The translations under genes and the position numbers were made by a program. Source: Endocalyx cinctus (lineage: Eukaryota > Ascomycota > Sordariomycetes > Amphisphaeriales > Apiosporaceae). From it: a stretch of DNA of 64,000 nucleotides. The DNA lies in the NCBI GenBank assembly GCA_001600455.1, contig BCKC01000003.1:4448754-4512753 (forward strand), read 5' to 3'. This document shows, in pieces, positions 48,140 through 60,199 of this stretch (positions within the stretch are counted from its first letter, which is position 1; the number at the start of each line of letters is the position of its first letter). The notes beneath the pieces are model-generated. The model ran no database searches and had not been told where the DNA came from. It worked only from the letters and a program-made list of their open reading frames with translations.

Positions 48140-49071
48140 TTATGGGCTTTGCGAAACGACGATATTCGATTTCGGTCCTTGACGGCCTTTTGGAGACTCC
48201 TTAATTTGACCGTCGCCGAGGAAAACGCCGTCGATCGGTTGATCGTGGGGTCCTACGGGCACAGACTCTTCAGATAGTGGAGAGAGAAGCTGTTCCTTCA
48301 AAGCTAGTGCATATAGTAATACAGATGGCCGGCCACGAGGCGCGTTCTCCGTTGAGGTAGCAGTAGCAAGAGCATATCGGTGCAGGAAATAGTCGTAGAA
48401 GCCCTTTCCATGACCAAGTCTACGAATGGCCCCCGTCGCCGGGTCGGCGTCGAAAGCAACTCCCGGCAAGAGGATCAGATCTATATAAACGTCGTCGGAC
48501 CTCTTGCCGTCAAGTTCGCCGACGCTGCGTTGTCGTTCGTGAACTGTAGCCTCATGAACGCTAGGAATCCCCCATTTATCTCTGTGTAGAGATTCGTAGT
48601 CGTCGACATCCTTCAGGCTCACCATATCCATGAGTCTAGGAGGACCTTCGCCTTTAGGAAGCCCGGATCTGTGCAGGTAGGGCACAAATACCTGCTTACC
48701 CGTAGCTAGTGCATGTTTAACGATCTTCTCGGTTTCTACTTCACCGCCAGGCATAGAAAGGTATACACCGATCGTCTTTGCCTCGACGTAAGGTTTAAAC
48801 TTTGTCAGCGTGTCGAATACCTTAGTACCTACAAGACAAATAATAAAATACGGTCAACGTTAAATGAAAATCCCAAAAGGAAAAAAAAAAAAAACAATCC
48901 TAGAATGGAGGGGGGGTTATGGCGGTTCGTTAATAGGAGGGACCCACTCTGAAAGGATAACGACTCTGGGGATATGCCGGCTAACTGCTTTTTCATCAGA
49001 GTTCGCAGGTGCGTTTTAGCCGTACTGAGCGCGGCGGAATTCATGACGGGATCTTGCTGCGTCTCTGGCAT
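48140..49071 (-). CDS. FAU1: 5-formyltetrahydrofolate cyclo-ligase
   Basis: Two exons, 49071-48948 and 48828-48140, encode 270 aa. The join (donor GTGGGT, acceptor CTTGTAG) reads SLSFQSTKVFDTL. Conserved features are TIGVYLSMPGGEVET, VFVPYL, LILLPGVAFD and the nucleotide loop RLGHGKGFYDYFL, followed by PIDGVFLGDG. The enzyme uses ATP to convert 5-formyl-THF to 5,10-methenyl-THF and so returns folinate to one-carbon metabolism. There is no clear targeting peptide, so it may be cytosolic. The C-terminal extension after GDGQIKE is about 20 residues and low in conservation. Confidence 0.93.
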
Positions 49072-51326
49072 GCTCTTTTGAGCAGAAAGGTCGGGAGCAG
49101 CGAAGAAGACGACGTCACAGGTCAGGGCAGGTCAGGTCAGATCAGATCAGATCAGATTAGGATCTGTATTTTATCACTTGTTGCGCCGAAAACAATTTGA
49201 GTTTGGTGTACTTGCTACTTTCGCTCAAGCGGCTCGGCCCAACCTATCTTTTGTCAGATGACTAGAAAAATTATATCTCCAGTGTACACAAGAGTCCAAG
49301 GTTATGGATAAAATTAGAAGGGTTTCCTAGTTCTACGTAGTAGTTCACACCTGCGTCCCTGGCGTCTTACTTTTACTGTGGCTAGTTTTGGTGGCTGTGT
49401 AATAGACTACACTACATATAAAAAAACAAAGATGTATCATCAAGATCCAAATAGCAATCTTTGTAAATTTGTGGATGGCGGATTAGTTAGCTAGGTTGAT
49501 GCAAATATATACCTTCTTCTAAGCAAGTTTGTCGGAAGAAGAGTTCCCGCATGCTTTCGTCGAGTCCTTCCGTTTGTATGACCTCTGTCTTGGCCTCGGT
49601 GAGACTCAAGGAGGTCGACTTATGGATTTGAAATGTTCTCTAAGTTGCCATGATAATTACTGTAAAAGCTCAAGCTTTCATGCTATTCAGATATGTTATA
49701 ACTGGAGAGCGATCTAAGAGGCTCGGGCATATAAGACATATACTACAGATTAACCTAGAGCGTTATGTGCAATACTCGGAATAGGACGGACCTAGAACAC
49801 GGATTGATACGATATACGGAGCAGTACGGTGGTGGGTCCCGTCCCAGTACGATCCCAGACCAATACAAGCTTGAACCGGTACGGAGAGGGATCATGTACC
49901 ACCATGGTTGGGTTGTAGGTTGGAAATCGTACGGTTAAAGGGGGGTAAGTTCATGGTAGGTTAACTGTAGTATTGTAAAAGCTTTCGCATCGAACCGAGA
50001 AGTAGTTTACACTAATCACCGCTATGTAACTGATCAAGTAACTAATTAGTGGATAATCACCGTTATTCATCGTGTGATATCGGATGGGAAAAAAAGAAAG
50101 GTGGAAACGTAGCGGTGACAATAACCCCCACTGTCATCCAATAAGTTTAGTAATGATAACGACGTCAGAAACTAAACTAATGGAAAATTTTTTCTCTTAG
50201 ATGGAAAAAAAAAAGAGGGAAAAATAGTACTCCGTAATAATAAACAGGCTGGTCACTTAGACGTTAGACAGAGTTAAGTTGGAGTTCGTGGTAGTGTATA
50301 CGGAAGAGATACGTGGCTGGGACATTTGTATTTGTATTCAAAAATACCCCACGTAAAGATCCAATTAAGAGTTATTCATTACTAACCCCCAATGCTCTCT
50401 AAAGCTACACATGAATATTGTCTACTTAAGTACGTACATGATATATTCTGTTTTCAACAAGGCAGTCTATTCTAAGATATAAACTTTTACTCGATTTCTA
50501 ATTCTTTTCTTTTATCTTATCATATCTGTAAATCTAATCAATCAATTCGCAGACAGCTTGCATACAGAATATACCAAAGAGGAATATATGCAGGTAGATA
50601 CCTAGGTAATGTACCATCCGCTACCATCCTCGGTGAATCACTTGCAGGATGACGCATTGTGACCCAGCCGAAGCCCACTAAGTTACTGCTGTTAGTCGCT
50701 AAACCGTCTTAGTTGGGTAATTTACTAAAAAAAAAACCAACCATCCATATGGATACTCTGTCAGTCTGCACGCTACTATGTACATTGAAATATCGGATAT
50801 TCATGCATGTGGGAATACTTGACATAGTACTGTATACTACCTAGGGTGCTGCTAGGTACCTACAAGAGGTACAGTAGCGTCCATATGTACGTCCAGTCCA
50901 AATAAGTAAACTTGTCACTTGATGATAGCATCTAATTTTTATATTGCTTTAAATAACTTATTTACTTAAATAATTCTACCAAGTTACTTGGAAACCGACT
51001 AGAGAAACACTAAATGTTATTTTTGGACAATTCATATTTGGATCCTCATGATCTTTTTGATATCGGTGTATGGATGATATTAATCTCGATTTGACCGACC
51101 AGGTTCACTATGAGGAAGGACTTCGGGAACACCCACTTGATCTGATTGATCCACATCTTTCTTTCCCCTGACCTGACCTGTAACAACAAGTCCTACTACC
51201 TTTTTCTTACCTACCGCTAGGTGTACAGCGGTACTTGCCATACCCTACCTTAGACAGCCAGAATAGAACCAGCTTACCGACCTCTCCCTGCATTATATTT
51301 GTATACTTAAGTACCGTAACCAAGTA
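49072..51326. other. Intergenic stretch of 2.3 kb
   Basis: Divergent spacer between the cyclo-ligase and OPT transporter genes. It has a 5-bp tandem repeat of GGTCA/GATCA type at 49119-49157 and AGGTACCT-type words near 50590-50870. No gene is recognised; a 62-codon frame at 49529-49717 has no family resemblance. Confidence 0.55.
49119..49157 (+). repeat. 5-bp tandem repeat, (GGTCA/GATCA)n
   Basis: About eight pentamers in a row, GGTCA changing to GATCA, about 50 bp upstream of the cyclo-ligase start codon. Confidence 0.75.
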
Positions 51327-54300
51327 ATGCCTGCAGAGGATAATCATGACTATGAGCAAAGCCATCGGTCCTTCCCATTACAAGACTTAAGTGCACCACA
51401 ACAGTCGTTAACCCCGACCGACCAGCCTCCCACCTCCTCCACCAGGAACCCCACGTCGAATTCTTCCCGCTCGAATTCTATTTCTTCAACCGGTAGTAAA
51501 ACCAGTCCCACCGCAGCTTGGGCAGCCGAGGGGGTTTCTTCAAAATCCTGCCATTCAAAGCATGCTTCTGTTGACGAACCAATCCTCGAAAACGAGTCCG
51601 ACGACGCAAGTATTCCTCTCGACCGTGACGGCCGAGAAACCAAAACCATGTCAAAAGCACCCCTTCTCATGCGTTCGTCGCCTGGGTTCGGCACCGGTTC
51701 GTACGGAGCCGCTCCGATCAACCCGGAAATAGACGATGCAGACCTCCATCGTCGTGTTACCTCGCTCCCGTCGGAATTCCTAGCCGATTCCCGCACCGTA
51801 AGGAGTCGCCGTTCGCGAAGCACCAATCGCTCCGCCCGTTTGCGCAAAAGCACTTCGTCGGTGCGAAGAAAGGTCCAATCAGAAGAGATCGGCGGCCCTA
51901 CCGTCGCTGGTCAAGTCGGCGATCGATTCAGTACCGGCGAGGCCTCTCTGTCTGGTGGTAAATCAGATAGCGACTTGTTTGACGAAGAAGGCGGGGTAGA
52001 AGAGGAATACTACGAAGGGGAAGAATCCGACGACGACTTAAGCGAGACTGATAACGTCGACCCCCCGGATAACTCGCCCTACGCCCAAGTACGTGCATCC
52101 GTTGCACCCACCGATAACACCTCCCTATCTATCAATACCCCTCGAATGTGGATACTGTCCATCCTATTTTCCGTACTCGGCTCGTCCACCAATCTTTTCT
52201 TTTCTCTGCGATACCCGAGCGTCGCGATTACACCTGTCATAGCTCTACTGCTCGTCCATCCGATGGGTCTGATATGGGATTTTCTATTGAAGAATCAAGA
52301 TGACCCGAAGGAGGAATTCGTCGACGGGACTCGAGTAGCTGCTTCGATTGATTCGTCGGGGGATGCGCCCGGAGAAAAGAGAAGCACGGTCGACCGGCTG
52401 CGACGATGGCTCGCTCAGGGCGCGTGGAACGAGAAAGAACATACTTGCGTTTACGTTAGCAGCAACGTGTCGTTCGGGTTCGCCTTCGCGACCGATGTCA
52501 TAGTCGAGCAGACCCAATTCTACAAGCAGGACGTGAGTATCACGTATCAGCTCCTGCTCACCCTGTCCACCCAGATTCTCGGTTATACCTTCGCCGGTTT
52601 GACGAGGCGTTTCTTGGTCCGCCCCAGCGGTATGATATGGCCGGGCACGCTGATGTCGGCCTCTATGTTTGGCACCCTACATAAGGAAGAGAACAAACCC
52701 GCAAACGGTTGGACCATGAGCCGATGGAAGTTCTTCTTTGTCATATGGATCTCGGCCTTCCTCTTCTACTTCCTACCCGGATTGTTGATGCCGGCGCTTA
52801 GTTACTTCAACGTCATCACCTGGTTCGCCCCCGATAACGTCGTCGTGGCGAACTTGTTCGGCGTCGCTTCGGGTCTGGGGCTTTTCCCGTTGACCTTTGA
52901 CTGGGCGCAGATCGCGTACATCGGTTCGCCGCTGCTGACCCCGTTCTGGGCCGCCATGAACGTCATCGGAGGCCTCGTCTTCGTCATGTGGATCATCGCA
53001 CCTATCGCCTACTACTGCAACCTCTTCTACTCCTCCTACATGCCAATCTTATCGGCCTCGGTTTTCGACAATACCGGGAATATCTACGACGTGAGCAGGA
53101 TTCTAACCCCGGATTTTGTATTTGACAAGGAAGCGTACTCGAAGTACAGTAGGGTGTTTTTACCTATCACCTATACTCTCAGCTACGGTCTCCAATTTGC
53201 GGGGCTTGCGTCGCTCCTGACGCACACAATCTGCTGGCACGGCAAGGACATCTGGACCCAGTGGAGACGTTCGCTGCAAGAAGCCGAGGAAGAGACGAAG
53301 CCGGCGTACCAGCCCGTCGGAAGCGAGCAAACCGGTATGTCGTCTATCGACGGAAATCACAGGCTACTCAGGAGGTCGAATTCAAACTTCGACAACCTCC
53401 TGAGTCGCGAGGATGTGCATAACCGTCTCATGCGACGATATAAGGACGCACCCATGTCCTGGTATCTTGCGACGTTTGTATCCATGACCGCAATCGGCAT
53501 TTTCGTTGTTGAATAGTATGTTTGCTCACTTTCGCTCTTATATTTTATGCAAATTCGGATTATATAGTACGTTTCGAGACTAATCTATGTTTATCTATAT
53601 AGCTATCCTATTCACCTACCTTGGTACGGCTTGCTACTTGCGCTAGGCATCTGCGCCGTGCTCTTCATACCTATCGGCATCGTCATGGCGGTGACAAACC
53701 AGCACAGCAGCATCTATCTGATTTGCCAGCTGATCTGCGGCGTGGTGTTTCCAGGCAAGCCGGTGGCCAACATGGTGTTCGTAACGTACGGGTACATCTC
53801 ATCGGCGCAGGGGATCAAATTCGCCTCGGACTTGAAATTGGGTCACTACATGAAGATACCACCGAGGATTCTGTTCACGGTCCAGATCGTGGCGACGATC
53901 GTCTCATCCGTGACGCAGATCACGGTCCTCAATTGGATGTTCAATCACGTACCCGGTATCTGCACCCCTTCGGCCATCAACGGGTTCACGTGCCCGATCG
54001 CGCGAGTGCATTTCAACGGCTCGATCCTCTGGGGCGTAGTCGGCCCCTCGGAATTCTTCGGTCCGGGTGCCACGTACCGGCCGCTGGTCTGGTGCTTTCT
54101 CATCGGCGCGCTCGCGCCCATCCCCCTATGGCTGCACGGGCGCAAGCACCGGACCAGCATCGTGCGCAAGATCAACCTGCCGGTGCTGTTCGGGTCGCTC
54201 AGCTGGATCCCGCCGGCGACGGGCCTCAACTTCTCGGTCTGGGCCGTCGTCTGCTACGTGTTCAACTACCTGATCAAGAACCGCGCGGGCGCCTGGTGGG

Positions 54301-54506
54301 CCAAGTACACGATGACGCTGAGCGCCGCGCTCGACTCGGGCCTCGCCTTCGGCATCGTCGTCGTCTTCTTCGGGTTCGTGTACCCGGGCCTCATGGATAA
54401 CTTCAAGTGGTGGGGGACGGAGGTGTATAAGCAAGGGTGCGATTGGCGCGCGTGCGCTTATAACTCGGTGCCGAACGGGTCGCATTTCGGTCCGGATACT
54501 TGGTGA
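51327..54506 (+). CDS. OPT-family oligopeptide transporter
   Basis: Two exons, 51327-53515 and 53603-54506, encode 1030 aa. The join reads FVVEYYPIHLPWYG. A long hydrophilic N-terminus (about 1-245, rich in Ser, Arg, Asp and Glu) precedes the transporter. Family signatures are SPYAQVRASV (250-259) and the substrate-region motif GAWNEKEHTCV (NEKEH 368-372), followed by about 14 membrane helices. OPT proteins are proton symporters for tetra- and pentapeptides, glutathione or metal chelates at the plasma membrane or in internal membranes. The gene is intact. The N-terminal extension is longer than in many relatives and could be a cytosolic regulatory tail. The substrate cannot be predicted. Confidence 0.94.
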
Positions 54507-54524
54507 GAGAGAGAGAGAGAGAGA
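54505..54524 (+). repeat. (GA)n dinucleotide repeat overlapping the OPT stop codon
   Basis: The TGA stop (54504-54506) runs directly into about ten GA units. Confidence 0.9.
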
Positions 54525-55172
54525 GGCTTTTGATTTTTGTTCTGATATTATTTCTTTTTGATGATAATGTGTGTTTATTCGTGACGAATATTATGCCTGG
54601 GAATGGGATTTAAAGGAACCGGTTTTGGGGCGGCATCCTGCATATAAATGGCGTTTTTTGTTCTTTTCTTTCCTGGTCCTCTTGGGGGTCGGTTTCTTCT
54701 TATTTTTTTATGGTTTGTACTCTGAAAGTATGCTTCTTGGAGCATATATCCATACGTACATGGTCAGGTTTCTTCTTTTCACTTTACATACGCATGACTT
54801 TAAGTCATGTCTTTGTTTTGACGAATCATATAGACAAGATAGATTTGATGCGGATAGGGGCAGTTCACGGTATATATTCATGGTTTCTTACGCTAGAGTG
54901 GAGGTACGGAAGGGTGGAAATAACGTGCAATTGACTATCAATAATAATTATGTTGCATACTCATGAAGATAGGACTTTACGCTCGGTTTGATGATGGCTG
55001 TGACTGTGATTTAAACGTGTTTATACGGTAGGATTGGTTGAGAATAAATAGTAGGCTGCCAAGTGGAATAGACAGTCCTACAAAATAGCTACGCAAGCAT
55101 AATCGAATATACATGATCATCAATATTAAGGCCAAAAAAAATATACTTAAAATAAGGAGGTTGAAAAAAGAC
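54525..55172. other. Intergenic, OPT 3' region
   Basis: Two overlapping frames (54571-54966 and 54710-54934) are open but have no family resemblance and no clear start context. I treat the stretch as 3' UTR and spacer. Confidence 0.5.
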
Positions 55173-55181
55173 AAAAAAAAA
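55173..55181 (-). terminator. RNA polymerase III terminator of tRNA-Ser
   Basis: Nine T in the tRNA strand, ten bases past the mature 3' end. Confidence 0.85.
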
Positions 55182-55191
55182 GAGCATTGCG

Positions 55192-55273
55192 CGACAACTG
55201 CCTGATTCGAACAGACGCTCCCGAAGGAACAAGATTTCTAGTCTTGCGCATTAGACCACTCTGCCAAGTTGCC
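55192..55273 (-). tRNA. tRNA-Ser (anticodon AGA)
   Basis: 82 nt, no intron. The acceptor stem GGCAACT pairs with AGTTGTC (one G-U), with discriminator G. The anticodon arm is CAAGA-CTAGAAA-TCTTG, giving anticodon AGA, which becomes IGA and reads UCU/UCC/UCA. The long variable arm (TTCCTTCGGGAGC region) is typical of a class II serine tRNA. The T arm is GTCTG-TTCGAAT-CAGGC. A T9 terminator follows. Confidence 0.93.
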
Positions 55274-56653
55274 ATTACCACTAAGTGATTATGTAATTGT
55301 TGAGATTCTGATCTTTATTTGACTATATTATACTACTTTTTTGGGGCAGAATAACTGAGTAGCTTCCTTAGCCACAACTATTCGATAATTGTATTAACCA
55401 TTGGTCTACTCCGTACACTTCTCATATATATATATATTTTTTTTTCCGAGTTGAAAAACAGATATCAACTAAAGCTATTCAAGTACTTAGATATTCTATA
55501 ACTCTACTCTGCCTTTTTTTTTTCAATTGGTCCCATAATACAAACAAACTATACGTCTGAATTTTAAGAAATATCTTCTTTTCTATCTCGTGGTTCTAGA
55601 GGTATCCTTTCCCTAGGCCAACGTTACTGCTCTTCCTCATCCCTTTATAGAGAAGTGCTCGGCACTTACGAATCTAGGTCGAAGGAGCATCCCCAGGCTG
55701 TACTAGAAACCAACTGTCCCCTTCTTTTTTTTTTTTTTTTTTCTTCCCTGCAGCTAAGAACCACCGGCTAGATAGACACAGAGTCGTTAAATTTTGAGTC
55801 AGTCCGCTGGCCTACGGCATGGCTGGTTTTATAGCGCGGGTTGCAGTAAGGTGATGTCTGGATTTGATGGCTATGCTTCTGTAGAAAGCTGTAATACTTA
55901 CTGTTCGGGTTCATTGTGATTTCCGTTAGGAGTGACCGAGACGCTGAGTTCGAAGATAGGGGAAGTTCTCCCGTAACGTGGAACGGGAAAAATAAATAAA
56001 CCTCCAACCATAAGATGAGTAACTCTTGAATGGCGCGTAACTGTTGTGGAGGTGTGAACTTGAAGGGACCTACGCTTGAACGATATAAACGTTACAAAAC
56101 TAGATATATATAACTCTCTATGATGATTCGAAGAGGGCAATGTTCTGGAAGCCCAATGAATATCTTAAGAGAGACTATGCCTTATCGGTATCACATGCAA
56201 ACGGTTCCAATGACTTCGATTTTGCGTTTGAAAGGGAGTCAAGACGCAAAAACCCTCCCAGTACCATCATAGTCACTAGAAGCGAGGCACGATTCCAATC
56301 ATTGTGTATGTATCTTCATCAGTCTTCATGTATTCATACAAACTATATAAAGGCGGACAGTGACCAACCCCCCTTCTTACAAAAGCAGGCTTGAGAGTTT
56401 TTTTTTGCTATTGTCCTCCTCCCCGATGAATCAATCAATTAATTTAATCAACTAAAACGCCATTTATCACTCTCGAACCCATGCAAAGTAAAGTCGCCGT
56501 TAAAAAAAAGTTGTCTTGTTTTTTTAGTCTCCCCCCCTTAATAACATCCGTACTTGCGACAAAAAAAGAACGCACCGTTCGAACCCGCCCCTTCATAATG
56601 GTTTAAATTCGTATCGGAGAGAAGAGAAGATATTGTGTGTTTGTTTATTTTTT
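55274..56653. other. Intergenic, no recognisable gene
   Basis: 1.4 kb between the tRNA and the myosin light chain gene, with T-runs near 55439 and 55727-55742. Frames at 55768-56140 (minus) and 56140-56394 (plus) resemble no family. Confidence 0.55.
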
Positions 56654-57343
56654 CTAGTTGGCTAGAATCGTCCGGACGAGATCTGTACGTCGCATCGTTA
56701 GTCCGTAGTCCAAATTGCAATCTTTTCCCACTTTTACTAGGATTATCATCCTCGAAAGACGTCCGCAGAAACACTCACCGGTATAGTTGACCTGCCCCGA
56801 GCTCGTGTCGACGGCCTTGAGAAGCTCGTCCACCTCCTCGTCCGTCATCTTCTCGCCGAGGTTGGTGAGAATATATTTCAGCTGACCGACGCCAATAAAG
56901 CCCGTCATGTCCTTATCAAAAACCTGAAAACCTCGGCAGTATTCTTCAGGCTCGCCCGGGTCGCGGAAACCGCCCGGTCGGTTGAGAATCTTGGAGAAGG
57001 TCTCGAAATCGACTGCGATAGAAAACACAAGACAAAGTTAGAACCTAATATTATTTCGAAATTACTCGAATCAAGAAGCCTTTTTGGTCTTTTTAAGGGT
57101 GGAAACGAGCCGATAGGCGAATAAAAAAAAAAGGAGATCAAGACAGGAAGACTCACAGTCACCGCCGATATTTCTCTCCAAGTCGCGGATCTCGGATAGG
57201 GTAGGGTTCTGGCCGCAAGCTCGTAGGAGATCACCTAGGCTGTCGAGGGCGACGCGGCCGTTACCTCGCTTGTCGAAGAGCGAGAAAGCCTCCTTGTAGT
57301 TGGTCGAAGCCTGATTGTTGTTATTCTCGTAATTAGCGGCCAT
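56654..57343 (-). CDS. MLC1: Myosin light chain, Cdc4/Mlc1 type (EF-hand)
   Basis: Three exons: 57343-57157, 57012-56779 and 56682-56654, giving 149 aa. Joins read NIGGDFDFETFSKIL and GQVNYTDLVRTILAN. It is a calmodulin-like fold with four EF-hand positions; SLFDKRGNGRVALDSLGDLL (about 21-40) and FQVFDKDMTGFIGVGQLKYIL (about 89-109) lack several Ca2+ ligands, as is usual for this light chain. Cdc4/Mlc1 binds IQ motifs of type II and type V myosins and of IQGAP in the cytokinetic ring and polarised growth. Calmodulin is excluded by the degenerate loops and the LRACGQNPTLSEI block typical of Cdc4. The second intron (96 nt) is a multiple of three without a stop. Confidence 0.93.
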
Positions 57344-58507
57344 GATTTTCTTCTCTTTTCTCTCTTCCTACTTTCTCGGGTATGATGATATATCAAGCAA
57401 CTAAAACAAGAGAAAATGCGAAATATCCAATGAAAATGACGCGAAATAACAATAGATATACAGGAGAAAGGGGGAAACAAGATTTTATCTGAAGAAAAAG
57501 CGAAAAACAATATCTCAAATCGTGGCTTCTCTAATTCTCGAGTTGGAAATGAATGGTGATTGGGCTGGGCTGAATCAATAAACGAAAGGATCGGGGGTTG
57601 TTTGATTGCACCGCAGTAACAAAGAAACTCGGCCGTCAGCGTCGCCTAAACGACTTTCTAGAAACGTCGCTGACTGGTCATATTTTTCGGGCGCTTCGTC
57701 ACATATTGAGCCATTGCGCTATACCGGGGTTTTGTTTTGGGGGGGTTGTAGCCGAAGGGGGTGAGTGGTGAATGGTGGGATTTTCCCAGTTGTTTACTTC
57801 TCGACGGTGACAAATAAAAAAATGGGGGAGTATTTGAAAGAACTTACCATATTGACGAAGTAATTAATAAGTTTGGGGGAGGTAAAGTAAAGGATATGTA
57901 TGAAGTTGGAAAAAATGAGTAGGGAGAATTCGTGATGATATTTCTTAGAGTAGTAGTTTAGTTCTTTTGGGTTCAGGGAGAGAAAGGGAGAAATTGGATC
58001 TTAAAGTGGAATGAAACAAAGATGAAGAGAGAAGTCTAGCCTGTAAAAAAAAAAAAAAAAAAACTTTACCCCTGGCTTTGCTTGTTGTGATAGGTTTACA
58101 TATAAATCATATACAAAAGTAATAATAAGGAGATTCATGCACACCGTTAGTTCTTTTGGTGGGGGGGGGGGGGGGGNTTACTAGAAGAAATTGCCAGGGC
58201 AACGGCATTTATATTTGTTTAAAATAATATCCGTCTATTAAATTATGATTATATCCGTATAAACATAAATAATTAAATAAATATTATGTCATCATATTTA
58301 CCAGTAAATATAGCACTCCGTACGTACTACCGTAATTGATTATCCATTAATCTTCTTAATATCTTCTATTATGCGGATATCTTTCTATACTAAACTATAC
58401 TATCTACCAGGTCTTGACTTTAATGTTCTAATGATAGAGATAGATATATCCATGGACGATTGAAATCACAAGGTAGTGTACTTACTTGTATAAAGTAGTA
58501 GCGTATC
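57344..58507. other. Intergenic, with a poly-G/N fault
   Basis: This contains the light-chain promoter, an A-run near 58045-58063 and the poly-G run with N at 58161-58177. No gene is seen. Confidence 0.6.
58161..58177. other. Poly-G run ending in N (probable sequence fault)
   Basis: Sixteen G followed by one N, resembling the poly-C/N region in the GST gene. Confidence 0.7.
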
Positions 58508-59523
58508 TCATCTGCGTCTGGCCATTATGATATACGTACCCCAATCATTATCAACCTCCGCTTCCTTCCACAGCTCACCCATCGCCTTCCATTCAGGCAC
58601 CGCATCAATCATGTGATCCCACATGATATCTATAATGTCACCTTCACCACCTTCGGCTCTACTCTTAATGTCCGGGTTTCTTTCCTTCCAAGTAGTGTAG
58701 CAGCTGAATGTTCGGGTATAGCTCTCCACCTCTCCCAACTTCATCTTCCTCCTCAACCAAGCCACCTCTTCCGGATCGCCCTCGGCGCCGGATTCGTGCT
58801 CCAGCCTCTCGACGTCCCGCCACTCGGCCTCGGGGAACTTGACGCTGCGCAGCAAGTCGCGCAGGATATCACGACCGGGCTGCTCCCAGCACGGTCCCAT
58901 CCCTCGCATCCCGGGCGCGACCTCCTCGTAGCCGTACATGAACCGCTCCATGATCTCGGTCGCGTGCCTGGCCTCGACCAGGACGTTGTCCTTGTATCCC
59001 CAAAAGGCCACCGTGCCCCCGGGACGGACGACGCGCGCGAGGTTAGGCCAGACCTTCCCGTAGTCGAACCAATGCGCGGCCTGGCCCGCCACCGCCGCGT
59101 CGACGGAAGCGTCCGCTAGGAAATCCAGGTCCTCGGCGCGGCCCTGGGCGAAGGTGATCTTGGGGTCGTCCTTCGTCATGTCGCGCGCCTGCGCGATCAT
59201 CCCGGCCGAAGGGTCGATCGCGACGACCGACGCGAAGTGCGGGCTCAAGGTGCGGGCGATGAGGCCGTGGCCGCACCCGACGTCCAGCAGGGTCCCCGCC
59301 GGCGTGGGGAGTTGGTGATAGTTCAGCAACGTGCGGAACACGGATGGCGGGTACGACGGCCGGAAAGCGGCGTACGCCTTGGCCGAGAATGCTGGTCGGC
59401 TGCGTGTAGAATTAGCAATAGCGTACTTTGGTTTTTCCCATGCTTTTCCGCTGAACAGCAAAAGAAAATCAAATAAAATAAAAAAGTAAATAATAAATCA
59501 GGTACTCACGCAAATGTCGCCAT
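58508..59523 (-). CDS. Class I SAM-dependent methyltransferase
   Basis: Two exons: 59523-59510 (14 nt, MATFA) and 59450-58508, giving 318 aa. The 59-nt intron has GTGAGT and acceptor TTCAG. Motif I LLDVGCGHGLIARTL (about 59-73), post-I VVAIDPSAGM, motif II-like DAAVAGQAAHWF and motif III VVRPGGTVAFWGY are complete. The YAAFRPSYPP lead and AAHWFDY block are typical of the fungal and yeast Tmt1/YER175C-like (trans-aconitate methyltransferase-like) group. The true substrate is unknown. It has no signal peptide and is probably cytosolic. It is head-to-head with the CoA-binding gene, 676 bp apart. Confidence 0.92.
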
Positions 59524-60199
59524 CTTAATTCACGAAAATTAGTTGTTCCTCGAATATCTTATTTCCATGCTAGTAAGGTACAATGCCAAGATGGTTTTTA
59601 TTTTTAGTTAATAAACTGGGGAGAGGCCTGTTATATGGGAGGTTGTTGTTATGACTCTTGTTGCATAATAGAGACCCTAGTACCTCGGATATATACCTGC
59701 CAATAAATCTAGGAGACCTTTGTAGCAGGTACAGTACGTACCTAGGCAGCTACCTAAGGTAAGTACTAGACACTGATCGATTTACCCATTAAGGCATCTA
59801 GAATATTTTAATATATGAACAATAGTTTTCATGCGTTACAATACCTAAGTAAAATTTCAAATCTTACTATTCATCATCGTTATTATATAATTCAAATGTT
59901 TGCTTAGATACCTGGGAAATAGCTAAGCTAAGTGAGTGGAAAGTAGGTAGATCGAGTCTTTTAAGCACGTAATTCGATAGGTCTTATCAATCAGTCAAAA
60001 TTGTACAATATCCATCTGACATCATCCCAATTAATTGGACTCCGCAGGGTTTACAAGCGGCTTTTACTTATTACTACTAAATCGTTGTAAATCGATATTA
60101 TTTCAATTGGAATTTCGGATTAAAAATTCCTAAAGAACAGTTTAAGGGATAAAAATTAATTAGAGGATTTCTTTCGATATCTATATGAATATTTTGAAA
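59524..60199. promoter_or_regulatory. Divergent promoter region (methyltransferase / CoA-binding protein)
   Basis: 676 bp between two head-to-head start codons. Dense AGGTAC/CCTAGG/TACCT words occur at 59695-59770, followed by AT-rich DNA. No coding potential is seen. Confidence 0.5.

Noticed and set aside
59399..59425. Extra 27-nt intron in the methyltransferase (GTACGC to CGCAG)
   Set aside because: Too short for a fungal intron, and the uninterrupted frame reads acceptably.
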